Origin: Polytrichum commune
Taxonomy: Eukaryota > Streptophyta > Polytrichopsida > Polytrichales > Polytrichaceae
Reading direction: 5' to 3'
Length of the DNA: 64,000 nt
Assembly: GCA_950295325.1 (NCBI GenBank)
Contig: OX485803.1
Span: 71,007,554 to 71,071,553, forward strand
Below, one piece after another: positions 25,350-37,408 of this stretch. A model generated the notes under the pieces. The model searched no databases. It was given only the letters and a program-made list of their open reading frames with translations, and was not told the DNA's origin. The stretch's first letter is position 1; every line of letters starts with the position of its first letter. Position numbers and translations under genes: made by a program.

Positions 25350-27408
25350 ATGCCAGGCATCATGCTTCTCAGGCCGGTAGGTGCTGCAGCTTCTAAGGCA
25401 ACCAAAGCTAGCACATCAACTCGGACAGAGACTGTCGCTGAGGAGCGAGAGATAGCTGCTATGCCACCTTGGACGCAGCTGTTCAAAGGACCAAAAGTTC
25501 ATCCTATCAACACGCCTGCTGCCTTCAGGCCCATCCTGCAATCCAATCCTCAAATCTGTCGCTCCAAGCAAGTCACAGATCCATTGCCAGAGAATGTGAA
25601 AGCCAGGCTTGTAGCTGGTAGTGGCAAGTCTGATGGCGAAAGAGTTAATTATAGCTCCAGTGGGAGTGAGCACGAACCGAGCTCTATATGCTTGGCAGCT
25701 ATGGTGCACGAGTTTATGGAGGAGGAAGCTGTCGAAGCTGAGAAAAGTGGAAGAAACAGGTGCAGCTGTGAGGGCGGTTCTTGCAATGCTTGCGTTGCAA
25801 GGCAGGCTGAAGAAGATGATATTAAGTCTAGCTTCTCTGGCGAGCTCATGCAAAAACTACAGGTCTGTACATTAAGACATTCCTTAAATGTTTGTGTGTT
25901 TGACATTAAGTGTTTGTAAATATGTTGATGGGCCAACTCAGGAAACATTTTGCATATGCTTCTGTGGACTTCCTGTTGCAATGATCCTCGTGCCTATCTA
26001 TGTCTTTTCCTTGATCTCAGAAATTGATTACCAGTTTTATAGTGAAGGATTTTAGTTTTCTGACGACTTTTTTTTTTAATGTAATCACAGGGTCTGACTT
26101 CATGCATCAACAAGAAGGAGTTCACTCTTCTTGCCGATGTGGTCAAAGCAATGAACGCCGCGACCGGAGAGGCCGTTGAAGACACCCAGGATGTGAAGGA
26201 GCGTGGTGCCAATGGATGCAGTAGGCGAAGCGTGATGAGGCAGCTTCGGAAACTTGGATATAATGCTGCGCTTTGCAAGTCGCGGTGGAATAATGGTGGC
26301 ACCTTCCCTGCAGGTGACTGGTCCTATCCATTCCGAATCATATCTGTGCTAATCACTTCACTAGCAACACGCAGCCCATAAGAGCCCGTCTTTATCTTCG
26401 CTGGAACGTCCAGCATCTACGAGAAAACTCAAATTTCTAGACCATTCGTCACATAGAGTGTCTCCCTTCCACAAATCCATTAAACAAGTGACGCTTTCCA
26501 AAGAATCCCAAAAGTTGAGTAGAGTATATGTTTCAGCATACGGACAAGGCTCGTGTGCCAGTGGTAGGTTGTTGTTGTCTTGGACTTGGTTGCTAATGTT
26601 GTGAGCTTGTCATTTTACTAATAGGGACGATCTGATCCATTGTGCAGGTGACTATGAGTACATAGACATCGTCGGGTCAAGTCTGGCCGGTGATGCTGCT
26701 TCAGAGAGATTAGTAGTGGAAATAGACTTCCAAGGTCAATTCGAGATTGCGAGACCTACTTCTCATTACAAGGCGCTATTTCAAGCCTTGCCATCTGTGT
26801 ATGTTGGCACACCATGTCGGTTGCAACAGATTCTGGATGTGATGGCTGAGGCGGTCAAGCGTTCCTTGAAAAAGAAAGGAATGTTTCTTCCACCATGGCG
26901 TAAACCAGAGTACATGAACGCTAAGTGGTTTGCTGCGTACAGGAGGACTACGAATGGAGCTCCGGAAAGCAAGAAAACGAAAGAATCGGTGTTGAGAGAC
27001 ATTTCCGTCGTTGCTTTGACGGGTCCAGCGTGGGACAAGAAGTTCATTAACGAGATGGAGCTTCAGTTTGAGAAAGCAGGATCAAGGCAACCTTTGAAAG
27101 AAGTGGAGAATGGTGTGCAGCCCCCAGCAGAGGTCCAAAAAGCTTCAGAGCAGAAGGCTCCAACGTCGGGAGCTGAACCCGAGGGCAAAGTTCACGGTGC
27201 AAACTTATTGAAGCATTTGTGGAAGGACGCGAAGGATGTCATTATCGTTGAGATTCCAGAAATCGATGACATGGACTGGCATCCACCTGCGCTGTTACCA
27301 AGATCTCCAGTGCAGAGGAAAGTGGCAACTGGCTTGTCGACAATTTTGAGAGAAGCAGGTCTAACAAGCAACAATCAGCAGACTGTGCCTCTGGCTATGG
27401 CTGCTTAA
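25350..27408 (+). CDS. DUF506 (PDDEXK-like, PF04720) family protein, three exons
   Basis: Exons 25350-25862, 26091-26313 and 26648-27408 (GT-AG introns of 228 and 334 bp) join in frame to 498 residues. Residues 115-147 hold the acidic LAAMVHEFMEEEAVE segment followed by a Cys cluster (CSCEGGSCNAC); 228-237 read YNAALCKSRW; 246-253 GDYEYIDI; 269-282 VEIDFQGQFEIARP; then YKALFQALPSVYVG, KRSLKKKGMFLPPW and YMNAKWF. This order is diagnostic for the plant DUF506 family, whose core is predicted to be a PD-(D/E)XK nuclease-like fold. Biochemical function is poorly defined; some members affect root growth and stress responses. The C-terminus (WHPPALLPRS) also fits the family. The start is the first ATG of exon 1; the frame stays open 22 codons further up but only from a GTG. 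Splice junctions are inferred from motif continuity. Confidence 0.9.
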
Positions 27409-29209
27409 GAAGTCTGGTGAACACAGATTTTTGCCTTACCGATACGGAGCTGGAGATCTGCGCATTCTGTCTGGAATAGAATATTCTTGACAGGAGCCTT
27501 CCGGTTAATACACGCCGCTCAGAGGTTTCTGGTGATTTCAAACTCGACTGTGATCGATTTTGGACGTCGGATCCATAAATTTGTGCCACATAGTCCATAA
27601 GAGATGTGCATAAACACCTGAGGTTAGTAGGGCTAGTTAACTCTGTATCTATTGTATACGAACTACATTCACAAGGTGAATCGGGAGTCTGTTGGAAAAG
27701 GATGAGGATAAATGATGACAAAGGAAATCCCTTCTGGTGACACAAGAGAACCCTTCAAGGGTTGTTAGGACATAGGCTGTGCATGAATGTAGGATACAAG
27801 AGTCCTCATTAGGAAAGTTTTGTCTTTAGTTTATAGGAGTTACTTGAGCTGCCTGGATCTTTGTGCAACCCGCAATGTCTGAAGGGAGCGATTGAGGAGG
27901 AGAATCATTGCGAGGAAATTCTAATCTCCTTTGAGTAAATATGGTTTCTGTCAAATGTTTCGTCTCGTGCGTTTTCTGTCAATGCTCTTTAACTGTTTTG
28001 TGAAACCGACACACCTTCTGCCACTGCCACTGCCACTTTGGATTTCCTTCAATTTCTTGATTCTGATGTGATTAAATTCTTGCGCGCATCATGCGTCCTT
28101 GATTTCTGGATGCACAATGCTCGAGTCAGCAAGCTTTTCGAGCTCTGTTGATAATTATTCCTCGTTGCCGCTCACCACACTAGGGATCTTTGTATGCGCG
28201 GATACAGGCTTCGACATGCGGATGTGCATGCGAAGGTTATTAGTAAGAGACTTGTCATCGGAGTTTCCTCTTGATGTTGCACTGACGAGTTCACATACGG
28301 CGCACGAGAGGTACCAACACCTACTAACATAGACGTCCTGACTGCTTTGCATCCAGTACTCTGCACATTTATGCATCATATAGATCAATGTCACCCGATT
28401 CCAAATCTTTTGAATCCGATCTCTTTCGAATGCGCTTCTAATGGATTTCCGTCACATTATCTCCCCTTCCCCCGTAGAAATTGTATATGAAGTTATCATC
28501 TTTGGCTATTTAGCCTGGGAAATTGTGTCAAAATATCTGCATCTCACCACATTCCGATGTTCCAATTTAACTTTTCCTCTAGGATGTGCAAATCCCGGAA
28601 CTACATCTCTGGAAAGATTGGGTCATGTGTCGTCGGATTGATTTGATTACACTTTTGAGCAGTTTGATGTGTAGGTGCAGTTCGCAGCAACAATTGTGCA
28701 TCCTCTTCTGGTTGAGCCCTAATGTCATTTACACGTCAGCACCATGAGTATCGCAATCAGGACCTCACTTCCCCTTCCACCTTGCGAGGCGAAGGTCGTA
28801 GCAATTGTGGCGGACAATGGAGAGGATCTTTGCAAATAGAGGAGAGAATTCCTCTGTAGCAAAGAAGAATTTCTCACACTTCCAAGCAAGTCCATAATTC
28901 CATTGAGTCGCAAATTAACTCTGTTTATTTCTTTTTTTGAAGCGTAATTGCGGGAGAGATTGGACGCGGCGGCAAGAGTGCGGAATACTTTTTTGTAAGT
29001 CAACCAATTATGGCTTTCGTCCAAGAAGATTTGCCGCTTTTGTAACTTACATGTCAATTTGGACAACTCCTCTTGAATTTAGTTGCGTGAGGTAATGGTC
29101 AAATGGCGGATGCCACAATCGCAAGGTACTCCAAACAGTCAACAGTTTTATCGTCTGCGAGTCTTTCCTCGTACTGTAACAGCGTCTTTTCTGTGATTAC
29201 TTTACCTTT
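27409..29209. other. 3' region of DUF506 gene and promoter region of the AIG2-like gene
   Basis: No conserved ORF. The first few hundred bases are probably 3' untranslated sequence; the stretch from about 28700 is upstream of the next gene. The 113-codon minus ORF at 28725-29066 has no recognisable domain. Confidence 0.4.
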
Positions 29210-29371
29210 ATGTACTCTAATGGGAGCTCCGTATCCTTTACGGTTTTGGGGCTGGTTTCCAGGGGAGGCTCTCCTGCCTGTGAAGGGAGAAGAAACCCTA
29301 AGTTGCTGGCTACAGCACAACAGAGTGGTATTTTGAAAGCGTCGCGGTCCTGTTTGGTTCCAGCTTTTGCC

Positions 29372-31821
29372 ATGGCCGCGACGCTGCTTGGAAACGTGTT
29401 TGTGTATGGATCGCTGCTTGCCCCCGAGGTTTTGACATCTCTCCTGCACCGAGTTCCTCGTTGTGCTCTTGCTGTTGTTGATGGCTAGTAAGTCTCCCAT
29501 TTCTCCTTGCACATGATTGAAATTTGAGAGCATGTAGTTGCACCCTGTTTTAGTCTTGTGAACCACTGCCATTTCCGACAGTCAGTAGGTTCTGCAACCG
29601 CCAAAAAATTACAGTTGGGAGAAAAATATATGCATAAGCTGTAGTGTGTCACTCGGTGACAAGTGAGTAATTTGCATGTCAAGTTAGTCCACATCGTATT
29701 TTGTGGTTAATTGGTACCTATTGTTTGTAGCTACTACAGTTCCGCCTCTTTCCTGCATTCGTCAAACAAAGCATCATCAGCATCTGTGTTCCTTGTTAGA
29801 GATTTTGAGCACTTAGGTCACCTCTTCATTTGGTTGCCAATTGATTCTTTCGACGCTTTTCAAATTGGTGTCAACGGTAGCGGCATTTTTCTTTCGGTGT
29901 CAGTTCTGTATCGGTGATTCCCTTCAATTGTGAAGCAAAAGTGTATGAATTCTTGGGCCATTTTCCAACATTCCCCTTGTATGTAAATTTGAAGTTTGTA
30001 TGCAGCCCCTATTGATTTTGTGTGATGAAATGTGTGGTAGCCAACGGCATAGCATAAAGGATCGCATCTATCCAGCTGTGACGCCCTCGAACGGCCACAA
30101 AGTGTTTGGGAAGGTTGTGTTCCAACTTTGATCTGTTAAAGCCTCTGTACATTGTCTTGTGCAATTTGGGGTAAGCTGTCCTAAGCTTCGGTGTGGGGAG
30201 GATGGTTAAGATCATCGGAGCCTGAGACTCGCTGTCAAATCTTGTGTCGATGTACACCCATGTGCACTAGAAGTGAAGTAGTTGTTATGTCTGAGTATGG
30301 TGGCCAGAAGGTTTTAAGTTCTAAGTCTCCAGCTTTAAAATTATAACAAGACCAGGAGAACCATGTTCTTGGCCTAGACGACCATTCTACAATGTGGTGG
30401 TGTGCTTTATGGTGGGTCTCTTCTGTTTTACTTTTTCTCTGTTATCCCTTCAATTTTGTGTTTCAGTAATTTAGTTATAGGGAGTTTATTTGAATGTCAT
30501 TGTGTCTCGGTAGCTAAACATTTATCTTTTCTGATTTGCATTTAAAATTTGTGTAGAGTTTGACTATTGTACATCATTGTACCTTTACTGAGGTTCTCTT
30601 TCTCTCTCTGTCATGCTGGCGTTATCATTCATACATTACTGAATAAGAGAATTGATGCAAGTGCAATGGCACAGGTGTTATTTGATCTGACTGAAGAGGA
30701 GATACAAATCCTGGATGAGTTTGAAGATATTGAATATACCAAGTTAGTTGTGTCACCTCGTCTTCTGGTAACTTTTCTGAATCCTCTTTCTTTACCTGAT
30801 TTCTGTGATGATGATTTTGGAGCTTGATGGAATCAGCATTCTATTTGACTGTAAGTGGGGTTGTATGCTTTGGCTTGTTGACGTCCAGTTTCCAAATATC
30901 TATTGCTGTCGGTGCTGCCTATGGTTGTGCCATAAGAGCTTTAGGTGGATCAGTGAGGAACCTTATATTGTGACTTTTTTTGCTGTATTGTTAAAGTTGT
31001 CAACCTTACAGTTCTTCCTGAACAGATTACTTTTCCTAATATGGGTACGCACCTCCACTCTCGATGAGGTTTTCTTGCACTGCCAATAGGATGATTTTGT
31101 TACAATGGCTTGTTTTTACTGATGCAATATTTTGTGTTTCCTTCTGCAATGAACAGAATGCACGTGATCTTGATGGGGAACTGGTTGTTGAGAACGGGTC
31201 ATCAAAGTCTCCAGATGGTGAAGCAGAAGCTGTCATAGCTGCTAACTGTCTTGGCCGAATCTCCAATGCCTTGACTCTTACAAGTGTTGATACGAAGAGC
31301 AATGAAAACACTACAATTCATATGCCACCAGATCGTGTCATTGATGTTGCAAGTATTGAAACGGAAGTTACAGCATATCTATATGTTTGGGCAAATTTGA
31401 AAGATCCAAACCTCATTGGGAGCTGGGACTATGAGGTATAAGCTTCTTCCACAAATTTTCCAATCAAGGGAACTCTCATAGTGCTGCGGTGTTGACAAAG
31501 TGCAATCTGAGTGTGACATAAATGGATAGGATTCAGGATCACCAGATTTCAATTCAAACTTTTCTGGAATTGCAAACTACTCCCTTTGTTTCCTCGCTAG
31601 CTTTTTGCTGATCTCTTCTATTGGGTAGTGCAGCCGCAATTTGTCCATTTTAAGGGGTCCTCCATTGACAATTAGAGATTACAGGTTTGAAAACTGCAAT
31701 TTAAATCATGGAAGTTAACTGCTGACAGTGCTGTGTATTTGCACAGGTATGGAGAGAAAAACACCTTAACAAGTTTCTGGGCACATATACCCCTGTTGGA
31801 AAAGACATGCCATGGGAGTAA
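29372..31821 (+). CDS. AIG2-like protein (gamma-glutamylcyclotransferase fold), five exons
   Basis: Exons 29372-29487, 30041-30113, 30675-30767, 31157-31435 and 31747-31821 join in frame to 211 residues. Residues 10-16 are FVYGSLL, the GGCT-like substrate loop; 39-63 read YQRHSIKDRIYPAV...FGK, the fold's second strand region; 77-84 DEFEDIEY carries the acidic residue (E80) that is catalytic in this fold; near the end YVWANLKDPNLIGSWDYE is the family's conserved C-terminal block. AIG2-like proteins are plant cytosolic or organellar proteins, some with cyclotransferase activity in glutathione turnover, others of unknown role. Exon 4 carries about 60 extra residues (acidic, Ser-rich) between PRLL and ETEVTAYLYVW. 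An in-frame upstream ATG at 29210 would add 54 residues; 29372 has the better start context (GCCATGG). A second possible last exon follows downstream. Confidence 0.87.
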
Positions 31822-31980
31822 CCTAACCTATCAGAGGAATCCTTGTGCTTGTAGGTTTGTACGTCTTTACTAAGGAAAACAAGTTCCGTATCCTTAGTGT
31901 TGTGATTCCCAAACAATTTGCATACAATCATGCTCTCTGTACAGAATGTGTAAGATCCGTAGCATGATGTAAATGTGTAG

Positions 31981-32079
31981 GTTTTTGAGAAGACCCATCT
32001 CGAGGAGTATGTGAAAATGTGTGAGGAGTTTGAATCTGAGCTGAAGAGAGCTTGGCGTCTTGAGGACAGTCATGAGTAA
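31981..32079 (+). CDS. Alternative last exon of the AIG2-like gene
   Basis: After an acceptor ending TGTGTAG, this exon begins in the same phase as 31747-31821 and encodes VFEKTHLEEYVKMCEEFESE...HE then TAA (32077-32079). The upstream exon encodes VWREKHLNKFLG...PWE. Both start V-(W/F)-x-x-x-H-L and both fit the helix that follows WDYE/WDFE in AIG2 proteins, so they look like duplicated, mutually exclusive terminal exons. Using this one gives 219 residues. The form here, with the longer amphipathic KMCEEFESELKRAW helix, looks more like the family norm. Confidence 0.65.
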   Translation, partial: VFEKTHLEEYVKMCEEFESELKRAWRLEDSHE

Positions 32080-32267
32080 GCTTCTTGCGGATTCATTCAG
32101 TACCTGACATGTGACAAAAGCTAATTTGTAAGGTATTGAAGTTGTCCACCTCTTCACCTCTCCTGGAGCTCATCATTTTCTCTTTATAGTTTCTTATCTT
32201 GTACTATATGTGCACAAGAATTTCAGCATCATAAAATCACATCAGATGTTCTCTTTGTCCACAACAG

Positions 32268-32385
32268 CCGACTTCTTAGATTTAGAGACGTCAGGAATAA
32301 TCTGATTGAATACCCAAGTATGCCCTTAACTGAGCAGATGCTTGCAAGAGGAGTCTGGGTGATATTCCATGAACACTCTACATGA
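32268..32385 (+). CDS. Possible further 3' exon of the AIG2-like gene
   Basis: The stop of the exon at 31981 overlaps a good donor (GA|GTAAGC, GT at 32076). Splicing from there to the acceptor ending CACAACAG at 32267 continues in frame for 39 residues (RLLRFRDVRNNLIEYPSMPL...) to TGA at 32383-32385, giving a 257-residue protein. I do not recognise this tail in the family; it may instead be 3' untranslated. Confidence 0.3.
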
Positions 32386-32939
32386 ACATTTTGCATGAAT
32401 ATGTTGAATTCCAGTTGAGGAATATTTTGGAATCCCTAATAGTATCTTGGTAGGAAGTTTAATTTTGTTGAATAAGCTGTGAGTAGCACACATTGCTCGT
32501 TGGATTGGAGTGTTCTTTGTTGCCTGTCAATATCTGTTTCTTGAATGTTCATGCTGTAAAGCAGAGGCAGTATATAATTTATATTTTCCCATCCACTGCT
32601 ACACATGCTTCAGCCCTATTTGATTGATAAAAGATAGGAATGTCAAAAACTATGGCACGCTTGGACAACATTGACGTGGGGAATCGAGGCTTGTACCACT
32701 TAGAACAGTTTCCAATTCGTGTATCCTTCTTGGTCTCACAGATTATGTAATGGTATCTAAGAAATTTACATCAAATTTATATTGTATAATTCATCATGTT
32801 ATGTTGTCTTTGCATTGATAATTTCATAGAATCGTGAGGCAGAGAAGTTATTTATGAATGCGCAGTAACTACATGGAGGGAGTGGATGTCAAGTGTAGGA
32901 GTATCTCTCTCTGACTAAATTGTGAAGCCATTAGGTAAG
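32386..32939. other. Gene-free DNA after the AIG2-like gene
   Basis: No ORF or repeat recognised; the first part is presumably 3' untranslated sequence. Confidence 0.4.
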
Positions 32940-33260
32940 CAGGTCTTTGAATTTCCTATTAGTCCACTATTCGTAGGACATGGAACACACGATCAGTGCA
33001 AGTTGATTAGCAAATCAAAATCATGCCCACAGCAGTTTTCCTCATAATTTCCGGACCTCATGTGAATCTTTTTAATTATTGTCAAAGTCAAGATTTTTTT
33101 TCTCAAGAAATGATCATAAAGGCCCTCCGAATTATGTTGACTATTGAGCGTGGAATGGCTAACAAATTTTGAGCACATATTCCAATCTCTTTTGAATATG
33201 TTGTTTGTTTTGGTGTCTGTTTTTAGATCTACATGTAACCCCACACAATTCAAATATAGG
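32940..33260 (-). repeat. Dispersed repeat family A, inverted copy
   Basis: Read on the minus strand it matches family A: GATTTTGATTTGCTAATC, the GAGGAAAAC segment, AATGGCTAACAAATTTTGAGC (in plus orientation) and GATCTACATG. It is closest to the copy at 59985-60245, which shares AATTATGTTGACTATT. Confidence 0.55.
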
Positions 33261-33429
33261 AACCAAATTAGCCCATTTATCTTGATCTATAAGCCCGAAG
33301 GTACTGGCAAATACTTATCGTCAAGAATATATTGTAAATTTCTTGCAATGAAATCAAATCCATTCTAAAGTCCATGAAGCCAAAAGGCTAATGGGGTTGA
33401 AAGTACATCAAGTTGGTGTCAAACCTCTT

Positions 33430-33720
33430 GATTCCCTAAATGGTGGAGTGTAGTAGCCTTTGTGAGATAGAGGCTAATGTTGACTTGATGGTTGAAAGAA
33501 ACCCTTGAGACTCCTTAATACTACATTGAAACAGAGATTGAAAATTATTTCTAATGGAATTATATAGGGGACATTGTAGCACAAAGTGTGCCTCATTTTC
33601 AATTGCATTAGAAGAGCAAAAGTGGCATAATCTATTATCTCTAGAGATAGGAATAGTCACCACAATCTAATTATTCTATTCTTAATCGGTGTGAATTTAA
33701 GAGATATGACAAATTGTATG
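33430..33720 (-). pseudogene. Decayed LINE-type fragment with zinc-binding motif
   Basis: The minus strand reads RLCHFCSSNAIENEAHFVLQ then CPLY, a C-x2-C...H-x4-C knuckle of the zf-RVT type found after the reverse transcriptase of LINE-like elements. Just upstream, in another frame, HRLRIE precedes a stop; in intact elements a similar segment runs straight into the zinc motif, so a frameshift separates the two here. No reverse transcriptase domain is visible nearby. A dead remnant. Confidence 0.6.
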
Positions 33721-35544
33721 ATTCCTTTAGAGGTTGGAGACCTAGGTTTTGTTTGCAGCAACATTACTCAAGACTCTGCAAGGGCCTAAATGCATTGAAG
33801 AGAAGTAGGACGTGTGTATAAAGCATACATCATATGGGTTGGAGTCAATAGCAAATAGTACATGTGGATGCTTTAAGGAATCATACAATATTAATTTTGT
33901 GTATGTATATATATATGATTTTTAAATGTCTTAGACACCCAAGAAAATTTCTAAATTGCCTCAATTTTTGAGTGAAATGTTTTCACTTGTGTCTATTGTG
34001 TTTTCACTTATGTCCATTTTGGATCGTTAGACCCTTGTTGATCCCTATTCACAATTTGTCACCATGGTTAGCTTCATTTGAGAACCAACTTCTACTGGTT
34101 ATGGGGAATGAACCCAACATATATCCATCCACATATGTTCATCACAATTTGACAAATTAGGGGTTATGGAAAAATTAGAATGCCCTCCACGAAATACGGA
34201 GGAAGATTATGTAATGTGAGGTGTCTTATAATAACAAACAAAAAAACAGGGCTAGGTCTTTACGTGTAAGATAATGCCCAAGGGAGGCATTATACATGTA
34301 AGGGTCAGTCTGTATGCACATAATGCCCCCCCCCCCCCCCCCCCGCGGACATTATCTCGCATGAGCCACTCTAGTTTTTTTGGCCATTAGATCTCTATTA
34401 GATTCATAATATCCCAATGTACTTTTCGTATATAACTTGCCCACCCACATAGAAGCAAAAATACTACAAGGGCTTTATGAGGTGGCATTCGATTGCCAGA
34501 CTAGCGAGGTTGGACAACCAATCACATGGCCACGGCTAGATGTCCACCTCTTTCAACTAGGCCCTCACCACTATTACTAAGGTAAAGGAAATCTAGGACC
34601 CCCATAGGTTTGTGATTTATTCATCTTAATTGGGTTCTTCTAGAATAATTCAAGGCCTTTCATGCTAATTTTGAGGTGAATTTTTTTAAAGTGTGTGTGT
34701 GTATATATATATAATTGTTTTAATAGAATTGCATGCATTTTAACCTTGGGTAATAATGGTAGGGGATCACCTCACAGGGGCTAACATAGCTTCAAAAATC
34801 CCTAATATTAGTAAAAAAACATCCCAAGGTTTGTCAACAATTACAAGAAGTATGAAAGTGGACTTAGTGAGGAGACACAATCACTACAAGGTAGAACTGG
34901 TGAGCCCGAGACCACATTGTGGTCTCAAAAACTATTAAGGGTTTAAAGGTCAAGATAGAGGGTAAAACACACCCAAGTTTCAATGCATTTCTATTACATA
35001 GTTTTTTCCTCCTATTCTTGGTATCATTGCAATTTAATCCCAAGTTTCATTTTTATTTTCTTTGGTTTAGAGAATATGTAAATTTGAGCTTGGGAACTTC
35101 TTGGGAGCCACAAGGTTGGTAGACCTAGCGTGTTTATATATGAGTATTTGTTGAAACAAAAAAGCTTCCAACTAATACACCAAAGACAAGATGCACCTCC
35201 AAACACCAGATGATTCCTCCCAACCTTTTAAGGATAACTCTAGTCTAATGACATAATACACTCTTGATTTTTCAACAGGTGATGAACCAACTTTTTGCAC
35301 ATTTGTCTTGTGCTCAGTCTTACATTGATGATGTGATCACCTTCAAGAACACTTCACATGCCCTTCATTTAGGATGACATGTAACCCTAAGGTTTTTGTT
35401 CAACCCATTATTCTTCTATGAACATTTATAAATTTTGCAAGAGACCTCCATAGGATATTGCGCAAAGATATATGCATATAGTTAATGCATTACCTTTGGA
35501 TATCAGACTCCCTGTATCAGGTTTCATTTATCTACAATTTCTAC
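33721..35544. other. Gene-free DNA with a C19 tract
   Basis: No gene. A run of 19 C lies at 34326-34344, flanked by ATAATGC and CGCGGACATTATC. AT microsatellites lie near 33908-33916 and 34702-34712. Confidence 0.45.
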
Positions 35545-35926
35545 ATAGGAGTAACCCTGCTACCTAAATTCATGTTGTAGACGAAGGCCCAGGTGAATCT
35601 TAGAAGCTTTCTGTCATCATGCGTCAGCAATGGTAGAGTGTCACAAGTTGCCCTCAGTGCACAAATCAAGACAATAGGAGTAACCCTGCTACCTAAATTC
35701 ATGTTGTAGACGAAGGCCCAGGCGAATCTTAGAAGCTTTCTGTCATCATGCATCAGCAATGGTAGAGTGTCGCAAGCTGCCCTCAGTGCACAAATCAAGA
35801 CAATAGGAGTAACCCTGCTACCTAATTTCATGTTGTAGTCCAAGGCCCAGGTGAATCTTAGAAGCTTTCTGTCATCATGCATCAGCAATGGTCTCACAAG
35901 CTGCCCTCAGTGCACAAATCAAGACA
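35545..35926. repeat. 129-bp tandem array, three units
   Basis: Units start at GGAGTAACCCTGCTACC with first bases of GTAACCC at 35551, 35680 and 35809, so the period is 129 bp. Unit 3 lacks about nine bases near its end. Because 129 is 43 codons, the minus strand stays open across the array (LLMHDDRKLLRF... repeated), but the protein matches nothing I know. It lies about 330 bp downstream of the MZM1-like gene. Confidence 0.9.
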
Positions 35927-36254
35927 GGCGGTTGGGTACGTGAATTTGTTCAGTGTTGAAACAACAGAATATGTGGAACCTTGCTGACAGCAGAATATTG
36001 AAAGTTCTTCAGGACACAAAATGGTGTGTGAACCTAATTCTGTATTCCAATACTAAATTGTTGCTACTCCAACTTTAATGTAAAGGTTGGAGACTGAGCA
36101 TGCATATGATTGGTAACTTGCTATTCCTATTTGCATTAACCTCAAGACATTAAGCCTCTCTCGCAGCTGTATCTTGGTACCCTGCCACTTCTGAGACATC
36201 ATCTTTCAAATCATCATCAAATTATATTTGAATCCCAAAAAATGCACTCACATC
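35927..36254. other. Probable 3' region of the MZM1-like gene
   Basis: No ORF or repeat recognised between the tandem array and the stop codon of the minus-strand gene; presumably 3' untranslated or flanking sequence. Confidence 0.35.
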
Positions 36255-37408
36255 TTAGCTTGGTCGAATTTCCTCCAAGGAAGCTCCTTGGTGCTCTGGC
36301 CGCAGCTTCACTTCTGCAAATGCACGTGAACATTAGTTGGTCAAACATCTGGTCCAAGTTTTTTTTTTTTTTTTAAAAAAAACTATCTGTCTGTAGGAAT
36401 CCACAACTTTAAACAAATCTGACCTTGCTATCAGAATAAGCATAACAACATTGCTGTTGGCTGCTGGTTCATTTCATTGTCATGACCAGAGTTAGACTGG
36501 TATCATCTTTGCGTAATACCATTCCGCCATCTATAATGAGGAATTTACATTTTTTGATACAGGTAGAGTAAGGGTGTTTGAGGATATTTTAGATTTCAAT
36601 ACCATTAGGTCTACATACCATCCAAGAACCATCATACCTAGGTAAAATCACCCTTGTATCAAAAAGGTTTAAAATGGTTTAAAATGGTATTGACCCAAAC
36701 AATCAAGATTCTCTCACAAAGAATCTCTCACCTTCACTTACCCACTAAAAATCAATATTTGACTGGTATTCCAATTTTGATGCTAGTCAGGTCGGTTCTT
36801 TGATACCACTTTTTTATGTTCATTAATGCTACCCTGCATTCAACTGTGTACAGGTTCAACATTGGTCATAATGTCATAACCTCATAGAGACTGTTTGACA
36901 CAACAAGGGTTTCACTGGACTAGAGTAGTTCTCATCTCCACTAAAAATTTTATGAACCGGCATTCAATATCCATAGCTCTTTTTGTCCCCTTCAGATCCC
37001 TGCCTCCTCTCCACAAATTATAGGTGATGATCAGTAAATATTGATGATGGCGTTCTTGCTGACTAGTTTTGAAACATACATAAAAATGGTGCAAAAAACA
37101 TTCAACATGCCCATTGGGTAGAAACTTTGAGAAACAATGAACTCACCATAATTGCCTCTCTCATTAAGCTTCGCCTGCACGATATTAACTTGCATGTACT
37201 CAACTCCCTCCTGGGCTTTCAAGAGCAATTTATCTAATTCATCCGCATCTTCCACGTTCTTGTGTATGTCAAATTCGCTACGGATCTGTTTCGCTACTGC
37301 TGCTAGCATGTCAGTGTCTCCTTTGAAGCATTTCCTTTGGGTTCGAAGCAGAGACCTAAACAACGACAGAGCCTCGCCACTCCTCCTTGCTGCCATTGCT
37401 GTTGACAT
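36255..37408 (-). CDS. MZM1: MZM1/LYRM7-like LYR-motif protein, two exons
   Basis: Exon 1 is 37147-37408 and exon 2 is 36255-36313, with a GT-AG intron of 833 bp; they join in frame (TAT G|AA GTG) to 106 residues, close to the about 104 of human LYRM7. Residues 13-28 ALSLFRSLLRTQRKCF hold the LYR-type (here LFR) motif with a following Phe; 30-45 GDTDMLAAVAKQIRSE and 76-88 IVQAKLNERGNYE are characteristic of the Mzm1/LYRM7 branch. These proteins act in the mitochondrial matrix, holding the Rieske iron-sulfur protein before its insertion into respiratory complex III. Start chosen at the first ATG (37408); a second lies at 37396. The positively charged N-terminus (MAARRSG) suits mitochondrial import. 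Exon 2 was found by motif continuity (GNYEVKLRPEHQG). Confidence 0.85.

Noticed and set aside
29099-29572. 157-codon minus-strand ORF
   Set aside because: Antisense to the first exon of the AIG2-like gene, no recognisable protein.
29711-29917. Candidate second exon of the AIG2-like gene
   Set aside because: It follows a usable acceptor in the right phase but encodes nothing like the family; 30041-30113 fits the conserved motif instead.
35541-35897. 118-codon minus ORF as a gene
   Set aside because: It lies entirely in the 129-bp tandem array and lacks any known motif; treated as repeat.
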